A DNA stretch of 46,598 nt, taken from an uncultured Alphaproteobacteria bacterium. Its GTDB lineage: Bacteria; Pseudomonadota; Alphaproteobacteria; RF32; CAG-239. Within the stretch, counting starts at the first letter, position 1. Each line of letters begins with the position of its first letter. Below the pieces are notes generated by a model. It saw only the letters and a list, made by a program, of their open reading frames with translations. It searched no databases and was not told the origin of the DNA. The stretch lies in the NCBI GenBank assembly GCA_910577095.1, contig CAJTLY010000015.1, forward strand, positions 1 through 46,598, given 5' to 3'. Positions 1-8,327 of this stretch are shown in pieces. Position numbers and translations under genes: made by a program.

Positions 1-170
1 TGTCACAAAAAAAGGATCGTTTTCTCAAAGCGCCCTTTGCCTTTTTGAACTTCTGTCTTTGCTACCCCGCTAAAATAACAAACCATACCTGAGAATCGCC
101 TCTACAGATGCGACCGTTCAGTGTTTTCCTATTTTATTTTCAAAATGTCTTTTATATAAAGGCACAAAAA
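1..170. other. Left edge, no gene seen
   Basis: I see no convincing coding frame, RNA or repeat here. The stretch lies downstream of the minus-strand gene that ends at 213 and is AT-rich with several A-runs. Confidence 0.4.
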
Positions 171-191
171 AACCTCCGCGAAACGGAGGTT
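164..191 (-). terminator. Rho-independent terminator
   Basis: The arms AACCTCCG (171-178) and CGGAGGTT (184-191) form an 8-bp stem. Read on the minus strand the stem is followed by a run of T, so it terminates the TolC-like gene ending at 213. Confidence 0.8.
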
Positions 192-212
192 TTTCTGTTT
201 TTAGAAACCCGC

Positions 213-2117
213 TTACTGGGCAGAAGTGCGGACGTCTTCACCAACCGCTTCTTCGACAATATATTCGTCTTTGCAGTTGGAACCGACACAACGCTTCAGA
301 ACCGTTGCCGTGGTGCCCTGAGTTTGTCCTTTGAGCGTGAGCGACGGAACATACACTTCCTTCACGATGATTTTGAAAGTCATATAAGCGACACTGCCTT
401 TCTCATCACTGAAATAGACTTTCAGATTATAGGTTCCTTCGCTGCCCGGCATCGCGGTACCATAAAAGGTACGCGTTTCTTCATTATAGGTCAGCCATTT
501 GGGCAGCGGCTTATCGTCAATCATACCGGCACGGCTGATGACTTTTCCGTCAAAATCCATCCTGGACATTGCCGAATCGGGAATTTTGATCGTAATTTTG
601 CTGCCGGTTTCGGCGTTAACATCCGGCAACAAATCACCGGAACTGAGATTAACCGGCGGACGTTTGGCCGGGATATTCAGCAGATAGGGCCGATTGTCGG
701 GCATAAAATCGCCCTTTGCCCATTTTTCCAAAGTATTGCGCAGATAAACCGCAATTTTGGACGGTTTTTCGTTCAGCATATAATAAGGAATCGCGTCCAA
801 ACCGATGGTGGCATAAAGATTTCCCAAAGATTCCTGCAAATCGGCATAAGACTTGAAGGCCTTCACTTCGTCTTCAATCGCCCGCGAAGCTTCCAACTGA
901 CTTTTCTCAGTTTTGCTGCCGTCGGCAATTGTAAAGTCTTCGGCAATATTTTCGGAAGTGGAGGCGATTTCCATGTTGATCTGATAATCTTCAACCGCCG
1001 ACATATACTGCGCCCAGGCAATATAAACCTGACTGAGTATCAGGGCGCTCATCCGCTGGCGGCGCAAATGTTCCATATCCAGCGCGTTGGGGTTGGCCGG
1101 GTCTTCAAACACGCTCATACCCAGTTCGCGCGCTTTTTTCGACCACAGACGGTTATAAAAATCCGGATCATTTTTATATTTTTTCAGCCCCGGATCCTTA
1201 AAATCTTTAATCACCAGCTTCATACGTTCGGCATTGACCGCCAGATCATGTTCGCGCAGTTCGGGCCGGTTGCTGAGGGCGAGCCATTCCAGGTCAGCCA
1301 GCGAATTGCGGATTTTCGGCAAATCGAAATTGCCGTATTCCGAACCAACCAGTTTGAATTCGGTTGACGGATGCAGTCCCATCAGGCTTGCCAGCCGGGT
1401 TTGTGCGGTTTCCATGTCACGTTTGAGGGCTGAAAGGTTTTTAATCGCTTCCATATATTGTCTCTTTTTGACCAACTGACCGACTTCGGGGTTTTCGCCC
1501 TTCTTTTCCAAAGCTTTGGCCTTGGCGTTCATATCGTCCACTTCCAAAGTCATATATTCGGTCATATCGTCGATCACCGGCAGCAGCCGTTGAGCCGTCA
1601 GCGTTTTCCAGTAAAGGGTACGCGTTTCCTGCAAGATGTTGTGAATAACCTTGCGGCTTTCTTCAAACGCGACGCTGGCTTTGTAATCGTTATCGCGGCT
1701 GAGGCAATAAACCATTGAAATATCCAGCATATTCCATGCCACTTTCAGATCGGGGCTCATCCCCGAATTGGTCTCGTTGATATACCCGGCATGGCTGACG
1801 ATTTCCGGCAGACGGTTAACCGGCGATTTTCCGGCGCGGATAATACTGTCTTCATAAGAAATCAGGCGGCGGGTATAGTTATATTTCAGCGCCAGCGACA
1901 TGGCCATATACAAATCGATCGGCTTTTCTATTTTAGTCGGCGTACTGACATACATATTCTGCATATCGACGTCAATCCGAACAGCGCGGTCCCAGTCGTT
2001 GTAAAGAACCGATTCCTTGCCGTAATCAGCCGGATTGGGAGAATTGACGGTATTATTCTGTCCGCAGGACGCTGCGAACATCACCGGAATAAACAAAGAT
2101 ATCAATAGCTTTTTCAT
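213..2117 (-). CDS. TolC-family outer-membrane lipoprotein with C-terminal Ig-like domain
   Basis: The 634-residue product starts with a lipoprotein signal (MKKLLISLFIPVMFAASC, lipid-acceptor Cys18). Residues about 65-450 have the long amphipathic helices, Asn-Arg-Pro-Glu-Leu repeat boundary (NRPEL) and A/Q-rich coiled coil of TolC-type outer membrane factors, which form the export duct of tripartite pumps or type I secretion. Unusually, after the TolC part there is a proline-rich linker and a region (about 495-590) ending in LPKWLTYNEETRTFYGTA and GTYNLKV, typical of putative-Ig/cadherin-like (He_PIG) domains, then a tail with a CVGSNC pair. TolC proteins are usually 420-500 residues, so the extra domain accounts for the length. 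No inner-membrane pump or adaptor gene is adjacent. It is divergent from the VirB8-like gene. Confidence 0.75.
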   Translation of the reverse strand: MKKLLISLFIPVMFAASCGQNNTVNSPNPADYGKESVLYNDWDRAVRIDVDMQNMYVSTPTKIEKPIDLYMAMSLALKYNYTRRLISYEDSIIRAGKSPVNRLPEIVSHAGYINETNSGMSPDLKVAWNMLDISMVYCLSRDNDYKASVAFEESRKVIHNILQETRTLYWKTLTAQRLLPVIDDMTEYMTLEVDDMNAKAKALEKKGENPEVGQLVKKRQYMEAIKNLSALKRDMETAQTRLASLMGLHPSTEFKLVGSEYGNFDLPKIRNSLADLEWLALSNRPELREHDLAVNAERMKLVIKDFKDPGLKKYKNDPDFYNRLWSKKARELGMSVFEDPANPNALDMEHLRRQRMSALILSQVYIAWAQYMSAVEDYQINMEIASTSENIAEDFTIADGSKTEKSQLEASRAIEDEVKAFKSYADLQESLGNLYATIGLDAIPYYMLNEKPSKIAVYLRNTLEKWAKGDFMPDNRPYLLNIPAKRPPVNLSSGDLLPDVNAETGSKITIKIPDSAMSRMDFDGKVISRAGMIDDKPLPKWLTYNEETRTFYGTAMPGSEGTYNLKVYFSDEKGSVAYMTFKIIVKEVYVPSLTLKGQTQGTTATVLKRCVGSNCKDEYIVEEAVGEDVRTSAQ

Positions 2118-2178
2118 TAGTTAAAACCCTTTACGTACAGAAAGATCCAGTTATATGTTTACACTAATATTTTCTAAG

Positions 2179-2227
2179 TTGGTAGCATTTTTTTCGGATT
2201 TGGTAGTATTTATTTGATTTTTGGCAG
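2179..2227. promoter_or_regulatory. Three phased TTGGYAG direct repeats
   Basis: TTGGTAG begins at 2179, TTGGTAG at 2200 and TTGGCAG at 2221, exactly 21 bp (two helical turns) apart, in the spacer between the divergent TolC-like and VirB8-like genes. This spacing is typical of iterated binding sites for one regulator on one face of DNA. The regulator is unknown. Confidence 0.55.
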
Positions 2228-2241
2228 CTTTGATGTATAAA
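2214..2241 (+). promoter_or_regulatory. Candidate sigma70 promoter for VirB8-like gene
   Basis: TTGATT (2214-2219), a 16-bp spacer and TATAAA (2236-2241) precede the ATG at 2281. The third TTGGYAG repeat lies inside the spacer, so a bound protein could repress it. Confidence 0.45.
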
Positions 2242-2280
2242 ATAGAGGAAGAAATTTAATTTAAGGTTGATAAAACTCCG

Positions 2281-3060
2281 ATGTTCAGCATTTTTAACAC
2301 TATTTTTAAATACAGAGAAAAAGAGAGCCCCGACAAACTCGGTCTTTTTCCCGAACAGGTACACGTCAATGCAATGCCGGAACGACGTTATCTGTGGACG
2401 TCGCGCTTTTTGGTCATTGTCGCTTCGATGTCAATTTGCTTTAACATGATGCTTGCCAGTGCGCTTTATATTATGCTGCCGCAACGGTCAAGTTCGCCGC
2501 AGCTTTTTTACATCGACCACTATTTCAGCCAGATCGAACGCGTACAGCCGATGGAAATCAATTATCCGGTCGGCAACCTGATCAACGAAGAACATATCAC
2601 CAACTATATTATGATGCGTTACCTGATTACCAACGACTATGACGAACTGATTCGCCGCTGGGGTCCCGGATCATACGTCTACTGGTATTCTTCACCGTTT
2701 ATTTTTGACGAATTTACCCGCTATGACGCAAAATTCAATATGTTGCAGTTCCGTCGCAAAAGCATGATGCGTGACGTTGAAATCGACTGGATCCGCCCGC
2801 TCGGCATGGGCTTGTGGCAAACTCAGTTCCGTACCATCGACTATCTGCCCGACACCCCGACGCCCGATATTAACCTGTGGCGGGCGGTGATGCGCCTGCG
2901 CTTTGTCAAATTCAAAGGACGCTCTCATGATGATGCCCTGAAAAACCCGTTCAGTTTTCTGATTACCAGTTTTTCACTTTCGTATCTCGGTGCTCCGAGT
3001 GCTTCGGAACATTATCTGTCCACGTCAAAACGGATTACCAAAGAATTGTTCTTCAGATAA
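2281..3060 (+). CDS. VirB8-like type IV secretion inner-membrane protein (putative)
   Basis: The 259-residue product has a cytoplasmic N-terminus of about 40 residues, one membrane segment (about 42-65, FLVIVASMSICFNMMLASAL) and a soluble periplasmic domain, the topology of VirB8. Within the domain, ITNYIMMRYLITNDYDE resembles the conserved YVxxREtY region and LKNPFSFLITSFSLSYLG resembles the NPxGxxVxxY strand of VirB8. VirB8 proteins are assembly factors of type IV secretion machines. No other vir genes are in the window, so it is either an orphan or part of a scattered system, as in some Alphaproteobacteria. It is divergent from the TolC-like gene and has only a weak ribosome binding site. 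The assignment rests on topology and short motifs. Confidence 0.6.
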   Translation: MFSIFNTIFKYREKESPDKLGLFPEQVHVNAMPERRYLWTSRFLVIVASMSICFNMMLASALYIMLPQRSSSPQLFYIDHYFSQIERVQPMEINYPVGNLINEEHITNYIMMRYLITNDYDELIRRWGPGSYVYWYSSPFIFDEFTRYDAKFNMLQFRRKSMMRDVEIDWIRPLGMGLWQTQFRTIDYLPDTPTPDINLWRAVMRLRFVKFKGRSHDDALKNPFSFLITSFSLSYLGAPSASEHYLSTSKRITKELFFR

Positions 3061-3063
3061 ACG

Positions 3064-3089
3064 AAAATCCCGGTCACGCCGGGATTTTT
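3064..3089 (+). terminator. Terminator after VirB8-like gene
   Basis: AAAATCCCGG (3064-3073) pairs with CCGGGATTTT (3079-3088), with a T-run, immediately after the stop codon at 3060. Confidence 0.85.
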
Positions 3090-3095
3090 GATAAC

Positions 3096-3133
3096 AAAAA
3101 ACGCCGTTTCCCTTTCGGCAACGGCGTTTTTTT
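3096..3133 (-). terminator. Terminator of pepF operon (bidirectional)
   Basis: AAAAACGCCGTT and AACGGCGTTTTT form a 12-bp stem with A/T runs on both sides. It lies just beyond the minus-strand stop codon at 3147. Confidence 0.8.
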
Positions 3134-3146
3134 CAGACACAATTCG

Positions 3147-4931
3147 TTAACGTTTCAGTTTTTTATCCAAGCGTTCCAACTCGTCAATATAACCCGAAAT
3201 CAGGCTCAAACCCTTGTTCCAAAAATCGGAATCGGTCGGATCCAGCCCAAACGGCTTCAACAGCTGTTTATAATCGGTAACGGCGGTTTGGGACAGCATT
3301 TTCATATATTTGGCCGGAAAATCTTTGACTTTGCCTTCCTGACTGACTTCATACAAAGAATTGACCAGGCAATCGGCAAACGAATAGGCATATACATAAA
3401 ACGGCAGGAAAAAGAAATGTCCGACCTGCGACCAGATATAACGGCTGTCGGCACCGACTTCCACCGCTTCGCCGAGGCTGGCAGCCATTTCTTCCTGCCA
3501 GATGTCACACAGGCGTTCTTTGCTCAGCTCGCCGTTTTTACGCTCCAGATGCGCACGGCTTTCAAAGAAATGAAACGCGATCTGGCGGATGGCCGTATTA
3601 ATCATATCGCTGACTTTTGAAGCAATCAGAGCCAGTTTTTCCGGGCCGTCGGAAAGTTCGGCCACCATTGACTGAAAGGTTATCATCTCGCCGAACACCG
3701 ACGCCACTTCTTCGGTCGTCATCCGCGAATATTCGTTCAACTCGCCGTTTTTGATGCGGGTTTGGTGATGACAGCCGTGTCCCAGTTCGTGCGCCAGGGT
3801 CAAAACGTCATTACGCTTACCGGCAAAATTCAGCAGCAGATAAGGATGCGAATCGGAACTGACCGGCGCACAAAAGGCGCCGCTGCGTTTACCGTCGCGC
3901 GGCGGAACGTCAATCCAGGCATTGTCAAAAAATTCTTTGGCAATTTCGTGAAGTTCCGGCGAGAACTTTTCATAGGCATCCAAAACCGTCGACACCGTTT
4001 CGCCCCAGCTGTATTCGGTATCGTCGGCAAACGGCAGCGGCGCATTGCGGTCCCAATATGAGATTTTGTCAACCCCCAGCCACTTGGCCTTCAGTTTATA
4101 AAAGCGGTGAGCAATGTTTTTATAGTTGGCGCGCACCGTTTCCGCCAGCGTTTCCACCATTTGGTCGGAAACGTTCTCCGACATATTGCGCGAAGACATC
4201 GGCAGCTTAAAACCGCGTTTTTCGTCTTCAATCGCCTTGTCCTTAATCACCATATTATAGACAAAGGTGAACAGGTCTGCATTCGCCTCCGCCACGCGGT
4301 TAATTTCGGCGCCCGCTTTATGACGAACGGCGGCATCTTTATGCAGCAACAGTTTGGATATTTCGGCATCATTATAAGTTTTGCCGTCCACTTCGTATTG
4401 CAAGCGCGAAGACGTCTCTTCGTATAAACGCACCCACGCCGACGACGAGGTCATTGACTTTTCGAGAAGGACCTCTTCCACCGGTTCGGAGAGTTCGTAT
4501 TTTTTAAAACGGCGCACCCGTTCCAGCCACGGCTTATAGAAAGCGGCTTGCGAATTTTTAAGCCAGCCGGCGATTTTGGCTGCCGGAAGCCGGTTAATTT
4601 CCAGACTGAGGAAAATCAGCGGTTTGCTGTAATCGGTCAGTTTTTCGCTGACATTCTGATAAAAAGCCATTGCTTCGGCATTTTTCATTTGGGTTACCAT
4701 ATTCAGATAAGCAAAACCGCCGATCCGGCTGCCGATCAGTGAATTTTTTTCATAACTCCTGAGGGCGCGGGCCAGTTCGGCACCGTCCAAACCGGCCAGT
4801 TTTCCTTTATACTTTTTGGCAAAGGAACGGCAGAATTTGCGGTATTTCTCGAAATCGGCGTCAATGCGGGGATCGTCAATCCCTTTATACAAATCGCTCA
4901 AGTCCCAGCCCGGCAGCTTTTCTTCACTCAT
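3147..4931 (-). CDS. pepF: Oligoendopeptidase F (M3B zinc metallopeptidase)
   Basis: PepF-type enzymes cleave short peptides in the cytoplasm. The 594-residue product has the usual PepF length, the LPGWDLSDLY start typical of the family and the zinc motif HELGH (His381, Glu382, His385), followed by a downstream EVASVFGEM helix that carries the third zinc ligand in this family. I chose the ATG at 4931: GGAG lies 10 nt upstream, and the stop of the preceding gene overlaps it as ATGAGTGA. Two upstream in-frame ATGs at 4940 and 4937 are too close to the ribosome binding site. It is the last gene of a GlmU-like / membrane protein / pepF unit and is probably translationally coupled to the gene before it. 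Confidence 0.93.
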   Translation of the reverse strand: MSEEKLPGWDLSDLYKGIDDPRIDADFEKYRKFCRSFAKKYKGKLAGLDGAELARALRSYEKNSLIGSRIGGFAYLNMVTQMKNAEAMAFYQNVSEKLTDYSKPLIFLSLEINRLPAAKIAGWLKNSQAAFYKPWLERVRRFKKYELSEPVEEVLLEKSMTSSSAWVRLYEETSSRLQYEVDGKTYNDAEISKLLLHKDAAVRHKAGAEINRVAEANADLFTFVYNMVIKDKAIEDEKRGFKLPMSSRNMSENVSDQMVETLAETVRANYKNIAHRFYKLKAKWLGVDKISYWDRNAPLPFADDTEYSWGETVSTVLDAYEKFSPELHEIAKEFFDNAWIDVPPRDGKRSGAFCAPVSSDSHPYLLLNFAGKRNDVLTLAHELGHGCHHQTRIKNGELNEYSRMTTEEVASVFGEMITFQSMVAELSDGPEKLALIASKVSDMINTAIRQIAFHFFESRAHLERKNGELSKERLCDIWQEEMAASLGEAVEVGADSRYIWSQVGHFFFLPFYVYAYSFADCLVNSLYEVSQEGKVKDFPAKYMKMLSQTAVTDYKQLLKPFGLDPTDSDFWNKGLSLISGYIDELERLDKKLKR

Positions 4932-5364
4932 TATCATCATTCTCCAATTGTTGGTTCAATTTTTGCAATTCATCCATTTCGGCATTAATGTCCGGCACGT
5001 CGCGATAATACTCGTCCAAACTTGCTTCCGCATCGACGTCGTCTTCCGCCGACGGCCGATTCAATTCGGGTTCAAACAAATAATTTGCCCACGGCGAATC
5101 CTGCTTGCCGGCAACCCACAGCTTGAAGCCCTCGACAATCACGCCGGTGTTGCAAAACGTGTTGTCGACAACGGCATCGAGAACGCATAAATTGCGGCTG
5201 CGGCAACGGTGAAGCTCTTCCGACATTTCTTCGGTACAAGGGACAAAACCGCGCTTTTGCTCATCTTGATGCGGCGCGATCAAAACCAGCAAAAACTGGC
5301 AAAGAAACAACGCCACGACAACGGAGACCAGCAAACCGAACCAATGATACCTGATAAAATTCAT
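4924..5364 (-). CDS. Single-span membrane protein of unknown function
   Basis: The 146-residue product begins MNFIRYHWFGLLVSVVVALF, a single membrane anchor at about 8-30. It continues with a soluble part holding four cysteines (CTEE, CRSRNLC, FCNTG) and a strongly acidic, coiled-coil-like C-terminus. I recognise no family. The ATG at 5364 is preferred over an upstream in-frame start because AAGGA lies about 11 nt before it and the hydrophobic segment then falls at the N-terminus. The gene begins 5 bp after the GlmU-like gene ends and overlaps the pepF start, so it belongs to that operon. Confidence 0.75.
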   Translation of the reverse strand: MNFIRYHWFGLLVSVVVALFLCQFLLVLIAPHQDEQKRGFVPCTEEMSEELHRCRSRNLCVLDAVVDNTFCNTGVIVEGFKLWVAGKQDSPWANYLFEPELNRPSAEDDVDAEASLDEYYRDVPDINAEMDELQKLNQQLENDDNE

Positions 5365-5369
5365 AAATT

Positions 5370-6104
5370 TTATTTTCCTTGTCTTTTGGTTAAATATTCT
5401 TCCAACAGCGCCAGTTCTTCGCGGGTGTTGGCACCGGCAACTTCTTCGGCCGGACATTCGACCACGCCGCACTTCCAACCTTTTGAACGGGCAATCGCAA
5501 TCGCATCTGTAAGATAATACTCGCCGGCAGCGTTTTCATTGCCGATCTGCCGCAAAATATCAAACATTTTACTGCCGTCAAAACACATCACGCCGGAATT
5601 ACACAGCGTAATCGCCTTTTCTTCGTCACCGGCGTCCTTAAATTCGACAATTTTCTGCAATTCGCCGTCTTTCACCACCAGACGTCCGTAGCGGGCACAA
5701 TCTTCGGGACGGAAACCGAGAACAACCACCGCATAACCTTCGCGCCGTTTGGCAACCGCCTTCAAAAACGTTTCTTTGGTAATAATCGGATGATCGCCGA
5801 AAATCGTCAAAACGTCACCGTCAAAGCCTTCCAGCACTTCGGCCGCGGCCATTACCGCGTCCCCGGTGCCGAGTTGCTGCTGTTGAATGACGCTTTGATG
5901 CGGCGCCACTTCTTTACGTACCAAATCACCGTCAGGCGCAGTCACCACCACAATCCGGTCGGCGTTCATACTGTCAAGGGTGTCGAGAATATTGCGGATC
6001 ATCGGTTTGCCGCAAATCGGCATCAACACCTTGGGCAAATCGGATTTCATCCGGGTTCCCTTTCCGGCACCAAGAACAACAGCGGCAATTTTAGAACTAG
6101 TCAT
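5370..6104 (-). CDS. UDP-N-acetylglucosamine pyrophosphorylase domain, GlmU N-terminal half only
   Basis: The 244-residue product has the nucleotidyltransferase signature LGAGKGTRMKSDLPKVL near the N-terminus, LGTGDAV for uridine recognition, IFGDHP for the metal-binding Asp, a CNSGVMCFDG strand and EYYLTDAIAIA, all in the order found in the uridylyltransferase domain of GlmU. That domain makes UDP-GlcNAc from GlcNAc-1-P and UTP. Full GlmU is about 450 residues, with a C-terminal left-handed beta-helix that acetylates GlcN-1-P. Here the frame stops cleanly where that domain would begin, and no beta-helix follows. Acetylation must come from another protein, or this enzyme uses a different sugar phosphate. 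It is first in the pepF unit and divergent from the DUF2207 gene. Confidence 0.85.
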   Translation of the reverse strand: MTSSKIAAVVLGAGKGTRMKSDLPKVLMPICGKPMIRNILDTLDSMNADRIVVVTAPDGDLVRKEVAPHQSVIQQQQLGTGDAVMAAAEVLEGFDGDVLTIFGDHPIITKETFLKAVAKRREGYAVVVLGFRPEDCARYGRLVVKDGELQKIVEFKDAGDEEKAITLCNSGVMCFDGSKMFDILRQIGNENAAGEYYLTDAIAIARSKGWKCGVVECPAEEVAGANTREELALLEEYLTKRQGK

Positions 6105-6188
6105 AAGTTTATTCCTTTCTAATCTTTTTTTAATAACTGCATACTATACTAGCAAATATATTTTATTTGTTAACAAGGGCTTTTTTTT

Positions 6189-8282
6189 ATGAAAAAACTT
6201 TTTTTTGCAATTTGTTTCATTGCTTCCTTTTCGGCAACCGTCAATGCCAATGCCGCCATTCGCGAGATGCAGAACGAAATCGAACTGCAGCAATACAATG
6301 CCGACAAGGCGCGGCAAAACAAACCGGCGTCGACTTCGCGGGAAATTCCGGCTTCGTATGAAGAGTTTCGCAATTTTATCCGCGAACGCAGCCGTAACGT
6401 TGCCAAAATGCCGATGTCGGTTATTCAAAACGCCTCCACGATGAACACTCAGGACAATGCCGATTATGTGGCAAAGCAAAAACAAAAAAAGTCGACTTTT
6501 GAACAAATTTACGAAAGCGCCATGGAACGTCTCAATCTCAGCGAACAGGAAAAACCGCGCGATCTGATCAATACCCCGGCTCTGGTTCCCCTAAAGCCGA
6601 TCGGCAGCCGGGAAAGAGCCCAATGGCAAAAGCCCGAATTTGACGTTGTCAGCGTCACTCTGCCGAGCGGACAGAACGTTTTGGCACCGGCCAAAGAACA
6701 CATTCCCTATCTGACCAGCAAAATTGACATTTTGCCCAACGGCATGGTTCGGATTATCGAAACCGTCAATCTGATCGCCAACGGCCAAAAATTAAAATAC
6801 GGCCTTTCAAAAGCGCTGCCCAAATATTCGGTTTCCCGCGACGGTGTCCGCAATGCAACCATCCCCTATTTGAACAGCGTCCGCATCAACAACACCGAAG
6901 TTCCGTATCAGTTAAAAGATGCCGGGGACCGTTATCTGATTACGCCCAAAGACCAGTTTGAACTGCAGCCGGGCATTTATACCTACGAATTTGACTATAT
7001 GCTGGACCGTAAATTATGGTATTATCAGGATCGTAACGAATTTTACTGGGACGTCACGGGAAGCTTTTGGAACCTGGTGGTCACACAGGCAGTGGCAACG
7101 GTTCGGCTGCCGGTTAACGTCAATCCGCTGAACGTTGCCATGTTTGTCGGCTATCCGCCCAACCATCTCACCGACCGATATTCGACCATCACGCAAAACC
7201 GCGGTACCAACGCGCTCGGCTTTACGGCAACCACGCCCCTGTTTGCCGGCGAAGGCATGCATATCCTGATTTCCATTCCCAAAGCCGGATTTATCGAGCC
7301 GGACTTCAACAAAAAATTTGAATGGTTTATTGAAGATTACGGCGACATTATCTTTTCGCTGGCCGGCTTGCTGGCTATTTTGGCCGCTTATCTGATTTCG
7401 TGGCGTTCGATCAATTCGGACACCGACCCCGCCAAGGCTGATTTGCAAAAAACGCCGGCGATGCTGCGCATGCTTGCCCGCGGATGTTTTGACAAGGTAT
7501 CGTTCGGTTCGTTTCTGCTGGATTTGTTCCGCCGTAACATCATTGACCTTAAAAGCGATCACGAATCGCTGGTTATCGTCAAAAAAACCGACAACTTAAG
7601 CCGTCTTAACGCTGACGAGAAAAAAGCGTTTCGGCAGATGATCGGTCCCAAAGAATTTTCGGTCGGCTTCAACCGCAGCAACGCTCTCAAGCTAAAACGC
7701 GCATATAAGCTGATCGAAAAAGACACCATGAAAAGAATCAGATTGTTGTCCCTGAAGCTCAATGCCGGTTATATTTTGTTCAGCGGCGCCATGTTGTTGC
7801 TGTCCGAAATTGCGATGGCCTGGCTTAATGTCAATACCGGCGCCACGTTGGGCTTTTTGCTTTCGGCAACCTTAACCGCCGCTTTTTACATTTGGATTCT
7901 GCGTTCCGAATTTAAACGCCGCTGGGTGAACGTTATCGCCAAAATTTTTGCCGTCATGATGATCATTTTGTCGGCGTTGATGATGAGTCTGCATATTCAT
8001 GCCGTTTCAACGCTGTTCATCCTCGGCATGATTTGGGCCATTTTCACCTACAGCAGCCTGTTTGCCAAACGTAACGGACTGATCAAAAACAACATCAGAG
8101 ACGCCGTTCAATTCGGACAATATCTGGCCAACAGCGCTCAGGCAATCATTTTGGGACGCGAGTTCAAAATTCAGCAAGCCAACATTTATGCCCTCGACGC
8201 CGGAGACCGCTATCCCAAATCTCCGCAAATTGCCGACGACTACAGGCTTGACCTGATGCCGATGCTCAAGCAGTTGTTATAA
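6189..8282 (+). CDS. DUF2207 membrane protein
   Basis: The 697-residue product has a Sec signal peptide ending around ANA. A Gln/Lys-rich N-terminal region follows, then an extracytoplasmic beta domain (about 175-375) with the hallmarks of DUF2207: ILPNGMVRIIETVNL, TYEFDYMLDRKLWYY and FYWDVTGSFWN. A membrane segment lies near 392-410. The cytoplasmic winged-helix-like region (about 430-530) precedes three or four more membrane segments (about 535-640) and a basic tail. DUF2207 proteins occur widely in bacterial envelopes and have no settled function. The ribosome binding site AAGGGC lies 8 nt upstream. It is divergent from the GlmU-like gene and followed by its own terminator. Confidence 0.85.
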   Translation: MKKLFFAICFIASFSATVNANAAIREMQNEIELQQYNADKARQNKPASTSREIPASYEEFRNFIRERSRNVAKMPMSVIQNASTMNTQDNADYVAKQKQKKSTFEQIYESAMERLNLSEQEKPRDLINTPALVPLKPIGSRERAQWQKPEFDVVSVTLPSGQNVLAPAKEHIPYLTSKIDILPNGMVRIIETVNLIANGQKLKYGLSKALPKYSVSRDGVRNATIPYLNSVRINNTEVPYQLKDAGDRYLITPKDQFELQPGIYTYEFDYMLDRKLWYYQDRNEFYWDVTGSFWNLVVTQAVATVRLPVNVNPLNVAMFVGYPPNHLTDRYSTITQNRGTNALGFTATTPLFAGEGMHILISIPKAGFIEPDFNKKFEWFIEDYGDIIFSLAGLLAILAAYLISWRSINSDTDPAKADLQKTPAMLRMLARGCFDKVSFGSFLLDLFRRNIIDLKSDHESLVIVKKTDNLSRLNADEKKAFRQMIGPKEFSVGFNRSNALKLKRAYKLIEKDTMKRIRLLSLKLNAGYILFSGAMLLLSEIAMAWLNVNTGATLGFLLSATLTAAFYIWILRSEFKRRWVNVIAKIFAVMMIILSALMMSLHIHAVSTLFILGMIWAIFTYSSLFAKRNGLIKNNIRDAVQFGQYLANSAQAIILGREFKIQQANIYALDAGDRYPKSPQIADDYRLDLMPMLKQLL

Positions 8283-8313
8283 AAAAAATCCCCGGTTAAA
8301 AACCGGGGATTTT
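8282..8313. terminator. Bidirectional terminator
   Basis: AATCCCCGGTT (8286-8296) pairs with AACCGGGGATT (8300-8310), with A- and T-runs outside. It separates two convergent genes. Confidence 0.9.
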
Positions 8314-8327
8314 TCGGTCCAAAACGA

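Noticed and set aside
108..1367. Long plus-strand open frame (419 codons) opposite the TolC-like gene
   Set aside because: It is antisense to a gene with clear family features. Its product is rich in Arg, Phe and Ile with no domain, as expected of a shadow frame.
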